Assembly (NCBI RefSeq): GCF_000092205.1
Contig: NC_014216.1
Location: forward strand, 2,175,742 to 2,239,741
DNA from: Desulfurivibrio alkaliphilus AHT 2
Lineage (GTDB): Bacteria > Desulfobacterota > Desulfobulbia > Desulfobulbales > Desulfurivibrionaceae
DNA: 64,000 nucleotides
Direction of reading: 5' to 3'
The notes under the pieces are model-generated. The model ran no database searches. It worked only from the letters and a program-made list of their open reading frames with translations, and was not told where the DNA came from. Numbering within the stretch: position 1 is the stretch's first letter; each line of letters begins with the position of its first letter. Positions 59,245-64,000 of the stretch are shown here, one piece after another. The position numbers and the translations under genes are program-made.

Positions 59245-60234
59245 TTAAAACACCTTCAGCATGGCCGCGGTAACCACCAGGACGGCCAGGGAAAAGGGCA
59301 CCAGCACCTTCCAGGAGAGGTTCAGCAAGCCGTAAAGGGTGGTCCGGGGGTAGGTCCAGCGAATCCACATCACCACGAAGACCAGCAGGTAAGTCTTGAT
59401 CAGCAGCCAGTGTACCCCGGGCAGGATGCCCAAGGGACATTGCCAGCCGCCGAGAAAGAGGATGCTGGCCAGGGCGCAGCCGACAAAGACATGGCCGTAC
59501 TCACCCAGGAAGAACAGGCCGAAGCCCATGCCCCCGTACTCGGTATGAAAGCCGGCCACCAGCTCGCTTTCCGCCTCGCCCAGGTCAAACGGGGCCCGGT
59601 TGGTTTCGGCCATGGCGCAGACAAAGAAGATCAGGAAGGCCACCGGCAGCAGAATACTGCCGTTCCAGGGGAAGATGTACCACTGCAGCAGGTTTTGCTG
59701 CTGGCCGACGATGGTGTTGAGGTTCATGGTGCCGGTGATCATCACCACGCTCACCACGGTGATCAGCATCGGCACCTCGTAGGCGACGTTCTGCGAAACC
59801 GCCCGGGTGGCGGAGATCACCGCGTACTTGTTGTTGGAACCCCAGCCACCCATGAGCAGGGCCAGGACGTTGACCGAGGCGATGGCGAAGACCAGCAGCA
59901 GGCCAATGTTGAGGTCGACGGCCACCAGGGCCGGGCCGAAGGGAATCACCACAAAGACCATCACCGCGGTGATCATGGTCAGGGCCGGGGCCAGGCGGTA
60001 GAGGATGGGGTCGGCCTTGGCCGGCACCACCAACTGCTTGCTCATCAGCTTAATACCGTCGGCCAGCGACTGGATAATACCGAACGGCCCGACCTCCTTG
60101 GGTCCGATGCGGCGCTGAATATGGCCGGCCACCTTCCGTTCCAGCCAGACCGAGAAGGCAGCGTTAAGCCCCACCAGGGCCATGATGCCGCCGACAAAGG
60201 CCAAAACCCGGAATATTTCTGGCATCTCACTCAT
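59245..60234 (-). CDS. nuoH: NADH-quinone oxidoreductase-type subunit H
   Basis: Membrane anchor near the quinone site, 329 residues with eight helices. Conserved loop motifs: ERKVAGHIQRRIGPKEVGPFGIIQSLADGIKL (first matrix loop), ETNRAPFDLGEAESELVAGFHTEYGGMGF (acidic loop shaping the quinone channel) and IRWTYPRTTLYGLLNLSWKVLVPF. It lies 13 nt after nuoD; nuoG, which precedes nuoH in enterobacteria, is absent. Confidence 0.97.
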   Translation of the reverse strand: MSEMPEIFRVLAFVGGIMALVGLNAAFSVWLERKVAGHIQRRIGPKEVGPFGIIQSLADGIKLMSKQLVVPAKADPILYRLAPALTMITAVMVFVVIPFGPALVAVDLNIGLLLVFAIASVNVLALLMGGWGSNNKYAVISATRAVSQNVAYEVPMLITVVSVVMITGTMNLNTIVGQQQNLLQWYIFPWNGSILLPVAFLIFFVCAMAETNRAPFDLGEAESELVAGFHTEYGGMGFGLFFLGEYGHVFVGCALASILFLGGWQCPLGILPGVHWLLIKTYLLVFVVMWIRWTYPRTTLYGLLNLSWKVLVPFSLAVLVVTAAMLKVF

Positions 60235-60247
60235 AAATTCATCACTC

Positions 60248-61366
60248 CTAACGGTCGATGTCCGGAATTACCAGGTCCAGGCTACCAAACAGGGCCACCG
60301 CATCGGCCAGCAGCAGGCCGCGAGCCGCCTCGCCGAAAAGGCTGACATTGCTGAAACAGGGTGAGCGCAGCTTGAGGCGATAGGGAGTGTTGCTGCCGTC
60401 GCTGACCAGCCGCACCCCGAAGGAACCCCGAGCCGCCTCGACGGCGTGGTAATAATCCCCCTTGGGCGGCTTGATGATCTTGGGCACCTTTTCCGCCATT
60501 ACCGGCCCGTCTGGCAGTTTATCCAGCCCCTGTTCTACGATGCGCAGGCTCTGCTCGATTTCATCCATCCGCACCAGGTAGCGGGCCATGGAGTCGCCCT
60601 GCTCGTACACCGGGATATCAAAATCAAACTCCGGGTAGACCGAATAGGGCTCGTGCTTGCGCACGTCGTAGGGAATGCCCGAGCCGCGGGCCACCGGTCC
60701 GGTGGCGCCGTACTTGCGGCACATCTCCCCGGTCACCACGCCGATACCCTCCAGCCGTTGGCGCAGGATGATGTTCTTAGTGATCAGGTTGTGATACATG
60801 GGCAGCGCTTCCCGGATCCGCTTAACCACCGCCCGGGCGCCGGCCTCGAACTGGTCGTCGACGTCGTTGTACAGACCGCCAAAGCGGAAATAACAGTAAG
60901 TCAGGCGGGAACCGGTGACCCGTTCCAGCAGGTCGAGAATCTGCTCACGATCGTCCATGGTGTACAGCAGGGGGGTGAAGCCGCCCAGGTCAAGCACGAA
61001 GGCGCCCAACCAGAGCAGATGACTGGAAACCCGGTTCAACTCCACGGTGATCACCCGCAGGTACTCAGCCCGTTCCGGCACGGCAATGCCGGCGGCCCGC
61101 TCCACCGCGGCCACATAACCGTGGTTGTAAGCCATGGCCGAAAGATAGTCCAACCGGCTGGGGTTGGGCAAAAACTGATGGTAGGTACGATTTTCCCCCA
61201 TCTTTTCGTGCATCCGGTGGATATAGCCCAAAACCGGCTCGGCCTCGACGATAAACTCGCCATCCATCAGGAGTTTGACCCGCAGGGCCCCATGGGTGGC
61301 CGGATGCTGCGGCCCCATGTTGAGGACGAAGGTTTCGTAGGCGGGATCGGCGGCCAGTTGGCTCAT
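60248..61366 (-). CDS. nuoD: NADH-quinone oxidoreductase-type subunit D
   Basis: 49-kDa quinone-binding subunit, 372 residues. Motifs: NMGPQHPATHGALRVKLLMDGE, LGYIHRMHEKMGE, YLSAMAYNHGYVAAVE, ELNRVSSHLLWLGAFVLDLG, and a C-terminal SLDLVIPDIDR in place of the usual final Arg. The family is related to NiFe-hydrogenase large subunits, but the hydrogenase metal-binding Cys pairs are missing, as in all NuoD. Its start overlaps the nuoC stop (ATGA). Confidence 0.97.
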   Translation of the reverse strand: MSQLAADPAYETFVLNMGPQHPATHGALRVKLLMDGEFIVEAEPVLGYIHRMHEKMGENRTYHQFLPNPSRLDYLSAMAYNHGYVAAVERAAGIAVPERAEYLRVITVELNRVSSHLLWLGAFVLDLGGFTPLLYTMDDREQILDLLERVTGSRLTYCYFRFGGLYNDVDDQFEAGARAVVKRIREALPMYHNLITKNIILRQRLEGIGVVTGEMCRKYGATGPVARGSGIPYDVRKHEPYSVYPEFDFDIPVYEQGDSMARYLVRMDEIEQSLRIVEQGLDKLPDGPVMAEKVPKIIKPPKGDYYHAVEAARGSFGVRLVSDGSNTPYRLKLRSPCFSNVSLFGEAARGLLLADAVALFGSLDLVIPDIDR

Positions 61367-61980
61367 GGCTTATAATCCTTGCGCAGGGGGTGAAAATCGG
61401 CGTCTTCCGGCAACAGCAACGGCGACAGATCGGGATGCCCGGTAAAGACCAAGCCGAAAAAGTCGTGGGTTTCCCGCTCATGCCAGTTGGCGCCGGGGTA
61501 AATATCGGAGATGGTCGGCAGCTGAGGCTGGCTGCGGGGGACCCGGGTGCGGAGGACGACCCGGCAAAGCTCCTGGTAGTGGTTAAAATCGTACACCACC
61601 TCAAAGCTGTCTTCCACCGGCTCCGGTGCCGCTGCCGGCTCCTCTGCCGCCGGCGCCGGCGGTGATTCTGAAGCTGCTGCCGGCGCCGCTGCCGCTTCGC
61701 CCTGCTCAGCCGCCTCAGCGGCGGCTTTTTCCGCCGCTTTTTTAGCCGCCTCCGCCTTCTTGGCCGCTTCCTTGGCCAGGGCCTCCTGTTCACCCAGCCA
61801 GTCGACCCCGGTAATGGCCTCGATGAAGTAACCCTCCTGGTCGAGCACCCGCGCCGCTGCCGCGATCTCCCCGGAAGGAACGCTTACCTCAAGATGGACA
61901 CCACGGGCGGGGTGATCGCCGGTGGTCACCCGGGCGCCGGGCACTGCTGCCAGGGCCTTTTCCAGCGCAACGGCCTTCAT
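61363..61980 (-). CDS. nuoC: NADH-quinone oxidoreductase-type subunit C with low-complexity insertion
   Basis: 30-kDa subunit of the peripheral arm. Start at [18 protein letters not shown] (61980), overlapping the nuoB stop as ATGA; the frame is open 34 codons further into nuoB without support. 205 residues. The conserved halves are [13 protein letters not shown] (about residues 50-62) and [59 protein letters not shown]. Between them lies an Ala/Glu/Lys then Ala/Pro-rich stretch (about residues 63-125; 61606-61794) that is not part of the NuoC fold. Its start is helix-prone and its later part probably disordered. Confidence 0.93.
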   Translation of the reverse strand: MKAVALEKALAAVPGARVTTGDHPARGVHLEVSVPSGEIAAAARVLDQEGYFIEAITGVDWLGEQEALAKEAAKKAEAAKKAAEKAAAEAAEQGEAAAAPAAASESPPAPAAEEPAAAPEPVEDSFEVVYDFNHYQELCRVVLRTRVPRSQPQLPTISDIYPGANWHERETHDFFGLVFTGHPDLSPLLLPEDADFHPLRKDYKP

Positions 61981-62510
61981 GGGCCCACCTCCGGTTCCAC
62001 CCTGGGGAAACGGCGGCTGCCGGTGAGTTTTTCCTCCAGCAGCAGCAGGCCTTCGATGAGGGCCTCGGGCCGGGGCGGGCAACCGGGAATGTACACATCC
62101 ACCGGTAAAATCTTATCGGCCCCTTCGACAATGCCGTACTGGCCTTCAAAGACAAAGGGCCCCCCGGAAATGGCACAGTTGCCCATGGCGATCACCCACT
62201 TGGGGTGCGGCATCTGTTCGTACAGGGTAACGATGGCCGGGGCCATTTTTTTACTGATGGTGCCGGCCACGATCATCACGTCGGACTGCTTGGGAGCGGG
62301 GCGGAAGACCCCGGCCCCGAAACGGTCCAGGTCAAAACGAGAAGCGCCGGTGGCCATCATCTCGATGGCGCAGCAGGCCAGGCCGAAGGTCATGGGCCAC
62401 AGCGAGTTGGCCCGGCCCAGGTTGAGCAGTTTGTCCAGAACCGCGAACTGCACCACCGGGGGGTGGTCGTCCTGCGGCCGCTGTTCGGAGTGGTTGGGCA
62501 GTTTAATCAT
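61977..62510 (-). CDS. nuoB: NADH-quinone oxidoreductase-type subunit B
   Basis: Subunit carrying cluster N2. Start at [20 protein letters not shown] (62510), overlapping the nuoA stop as ATGA; a GTG 15 nt upstream is less likely. 177 residues. Cluster ligands: the tandem Cys of [18 protein letters not shown], Cys in [11 protein letters not shown] and Cys in [12 protein letters not shown]. The C-terminus ([12 protein letters not shown]) is typical. Confidence 0.97.
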   Translation of the reverse strand: MIKLPNHSEQRPQDDHPPVVQFAVLDKLLNLGRANSLWPMTFGLACCAIEMMATGASRFDLDRFGAGVFRPAPKQSDVMIVAGTISKKMAPAIVTLYEQMPHPKWVIAMGNCAISGGPFVFEGQYGIVEGADKILPVDVYIPGCPPRPEALIEGLLLLEEKLTGSRRFPRVEPEVGP

Positions 62511-62899
62511 ACTCTCCGTTCCCACTGAAAAATTCCTTTTTTCCAGGCGTAAACCACGGCCAGCGCCAAGGTGTCAATAAACAGAAAAACGACGATGAAA
62601 TCGAGCAGGGCGGAGCCGAGGATAACTTCTTTGGCGTAGATCAGGGCTACCGGGAGAAGAAACAGGACGTCGACGGCGAAAGCGAGAAAAATCAGGGCAT
62701 AGAGATAGTAGACAATACCGAAGCGAACCCAGGCTTCGCCGATGGGCTGCATGCCGCACTCGTAAAGGGTGTCGGTTTGGACTTGGCGGGTGCGGGGAGC
62801 GAGCAGCAGGGAGATGATGACCGGACCCAGGGCGAAGGCCACACCTCCGAGGAAAAAAGCCACCACGTACAAGAGATTAATCAGGTATTCCTGTTCCAC
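62507..62899 (-). CDS. nuoA: NADH-quinone oxidoreductase-type subunit A
   Basis: Three-helix membrane subunit. I choose GTG 62899 ([19 protein letters not shown]): it has AAGGAG seven bases upstream and gives 130 residues, near the usual length; an ATG-started reading adds 21 unconserved residues. Motif [40 protein letters not shown] carries the loop Cys and membrane acidic residues of the family. First gene of the operon; promoter and palindromic site lie upstream. Confidence 0.94.
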   Translation of the reverse strand: MEQEYLINLLYVVAFFLGGVAFALGPVIISLLLAPRTRQVQTDTLYECGMQPIGEAWVRFGIVYYLYALIFLAFAVDVLFLLPVALIYAKEVILGSALLDFIVVFLFIDTLALAVVYAWKKGIFQWERRV

Positions 62900-62965
62900 T
62901 CTTTCTCTCCTTATCCCCACGGAAGCTACTTCCCGAACCCCTCCGGAAAACAGAATCTGCACTTG

Positions 62966-62994
62966 CTTTTAGCCGGGGTGCAAGGCAAGGTCAA
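62966..62994 (-). promoter_or_regulatory. sigma70-type promoter of the nuo operon
   Basis: Minus strand: -35 TTGACC (62994-62989), 17-bp spacer, -10 TAAAAG (62971-62966, four of six consensus positions). The predicted leader before nuoA is about 60 nt. The palindrome 63003-63016 lies just upstream of the -35 element. Confidence 0.6.
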
Positions 62995-63002
62995 GAAAAA
63001 AA

Positions 63003-63016
63003 TGAATAGTTATTCA
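63003..63016. promoter_or_regulatory. 14-bp perfect palindrome, probable operator for the nuo operon
   Basis: TGAATAGTTATTCA: half-sites TGAATA and TATTCA. It differs from the palindrome at the atp promoter by one base in each half (a compensated pair). It lies upstream of the -35 element, at roughly -45 to -58, a position more usual for activation or for a site controlling the divergent side. A shared regulator is inferred. Confidence 0.6.
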
Positions 63017-63059
63017 GAAAAATACCGACCGGCGGCGCCACCTGACCGGCCACAGATGA

Positions 63060-64000
63060 TTAATCACGCCCCCCGCGCTCGGTGCCCCCGAGACGCGCCA
63101 GCAACCGCTGGTGGATGTTATCGAAACCGCCGTTACTGAGAATCGCCACCACATCGCCGGGGCGACTGTCGACTGCCAGTTGGTCGATGATCTCCTGCAC
63201 CTCGGCAAAGGCCCGGGCCGGAAGCCCGGCGGCGGTCAGGTCGGCGGCCAGGCGCTGGACGGAAAAGCGTTCGTCGACCGGGATCGCCTCCAGCCCTTCC
63301 GGCTCGCGGATCAGCACCCGGTCGGCGGCGGCAAAGACCGACACATACGCCTCCTGGAAAACCCGGCGGCGGCTGGAGTTGGTGCGGGGCTCGAAAACCG
63401 CCACCAGCCGGCGACCGGGGTAGGCCGCCTTGAGCGCGGCCAAGGTTTCCCGCACCGCCGTGGGGTGATGGGCAAAATCGTCAATCACCGTGACGCCGCC
63501 CACCTCGCCGCGCACCTCCTGGCGCCGGCGCACCCCGGTGAAAGCAGCCAGACCGGCGGCAATTTCCGCCGGCGGCACCCCAAGATGATCAAGCACGGCG
63601 ATCACCGCCAGGGCGTTAAGGGCGTTATGCCGGCCCGGCATGGGACTGAAAAATTCACCGAAAAGCTCACCCTGCCGCAACACCGTAAACCCGGTGCCCC
63701 CGGGGCTGACCGTCAGCTTGTCCAGTCGCCAGTCGGCACCCTCTCCTGCCCCCTCCCCGTAACCCAGCACCGGACAAGGGGCGACGGCCACCAGTTCCCG
63801 CACCACCGGGTCATCGACAAAGGCCACCAGCCGCCCTTGGGGCGGCATCAGGGCCACCAGACGGGCAAAGGCGGTCTTGACCGCCGCCAGATCGGCGTAG
63901 ATATCGGCGTGATCAAACTCCACCCCGGTGAGAATGCAGACCTCCGGGGCGTAGTGGAGAAACTTGGGGCCTTTATCGAAAAAGGCGGTGTCGTACTCAT
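63060..64000 (-). CDS. mpl: UDP-N-acetylmuramate--tripeptide ligase Mpl, 3' part
   Basis: Mur-ligase family enzyme that joins recycled L-Ala-gamma-D-Glu-mesoDAP to UDP-MurNAc. The gene enters from the right edge; about 313 codons are present. The first readable residues are EYDTAFFDKGPKFLHYAPEV, the Mpl-type central motif, then ILTGVEFDHADIYADLAAVK, GRHNALNALAVIAVLDHLG and the C-terminal domain with RRRQEVRGEVGGVTVIDDFAHHPTAV. The ending AILSNGGFDNIHQRLLARL is typical of Mpl. The N-terminal nucleotide-binding part lies outside. It ends about 160 nt upstream of nuoA on the same strand, with the nuo promoter between. Confidence 0.92.
   Translation of the reverse strand, partial: EYDTAFFDKGPKFLHYAPEVCILTGVEFDHADIYADLAAVKTAFARLVALMPPQGRLVAFVDDPVVRELVAVAPCPVLGYGEGAGEGADWRLDKLTVSPGGTGFTVLRQGELFGEFFSPMPGRHNALNALAVIAVLDHLGVPPAEIAAGLAAFTGVRRRQEVRGEVGGVTVIDDFAHHPTAVRETLAALKAAYPGRRLVAVFEPRTNSSRRRVFQEAYVSVFAAADRVLIREPEGLEAIPVDERFSVQRLAADLTAAGLPARAFAEVQEIIDQLAVDSRPGDVVAILSNGGFDNIHQRLLARLGGTERGGRD

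Overview
The window is about 64 kb of GC-rich, densely packed bacterial chromosome. It begins inside pnp and ends inside mpl. Gene content and order point to a Desulfobacterota (deltaproteobacterial) anaerobe of the Desulfobulbales/Desulfurivibrio type. The indicators are an F-type ATP synthase operon with b' and b but without a and c, a complex I without the NADH-oxidising NuoEFG module, a NapA-like molybdoenzyme with NapG/NapH/NapD partners, RicT next to HolB, and CheX. This assignment is inferred from gene content; no rRNA gene is present to confirm it. No prophage, insertion-sequence transposase or CRISPR array was seen.

Layout. (1) 1-9.2 kb, minus strand: the classic rimP-nusA-infB-rbfA-nrnA-truB-rpsO-pnp translation/RNA operon, preceded by a tRNA-Gly(CCC) with its own promoter. 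(2) 9.3-23.2 kb, plus strand: purL (PurS-PurL fusion), a YhaM-like exoribonuclease, holB, ricT, metG, a small unknown gene, yggT, divIVA, mutS and an AMIN-domain amidase. (3) 23.4-31.9 kb: a GltD/NfnB-like flavoprotein, cheX, and the atpF'-atpF-atpH-atpA-atpG-atpD-atpC operon. (4) 31.9-38.4 kb, minus strand: alaS, recA, cinA, mtaB. (5) 38.7-44.8 kb, plus strand: a monohaem protein followed by NapA-, NapG-, NapH- and NapD-like genes. (6) 44.8-50.8 kb: mnmA, a U32 peptidase, yajC, tgt, an M24 peptidase and two unknown genes. (7) 51.2-62.9 kb, minus strand: nuoABCDHIJK, an extra antiporter-like subunit, an 83-residue membrane protein, then nuoL, nuoM and nuoN. (8) mpl runs off the end.

Two things here are not ordinary gene annotation. 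First, at least eight copies or fragments of a cloverleaf-like palindromic element, about 109 nt when complete, sit between or at the ends of housekeeping genes. The outer arms start with GTAA and differ from copy to copy, yet each arm matches its own partner and most keep one A-C mismatch; the inner core is conserved. A second, longer family (two copies) also carries a single A-C mismatch in 25-bp arms. One copy lies in the tRNA-Gly leader, one may be translated as the N-terminus of NrnA, one minimal copy is read through at the end of the U32 peptidase, and several supply or abut the stop codon of the preceding gene. Second, the ATP synthase and complex I operons each carry, beside a recognisable sigma70-type promoter, almost the same 14-bp perfect palindrome (TGAATGGTCATTCA and TGAATAGTTATTCA). 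This suggests one shared regulator for the two energy-conserving complexes.
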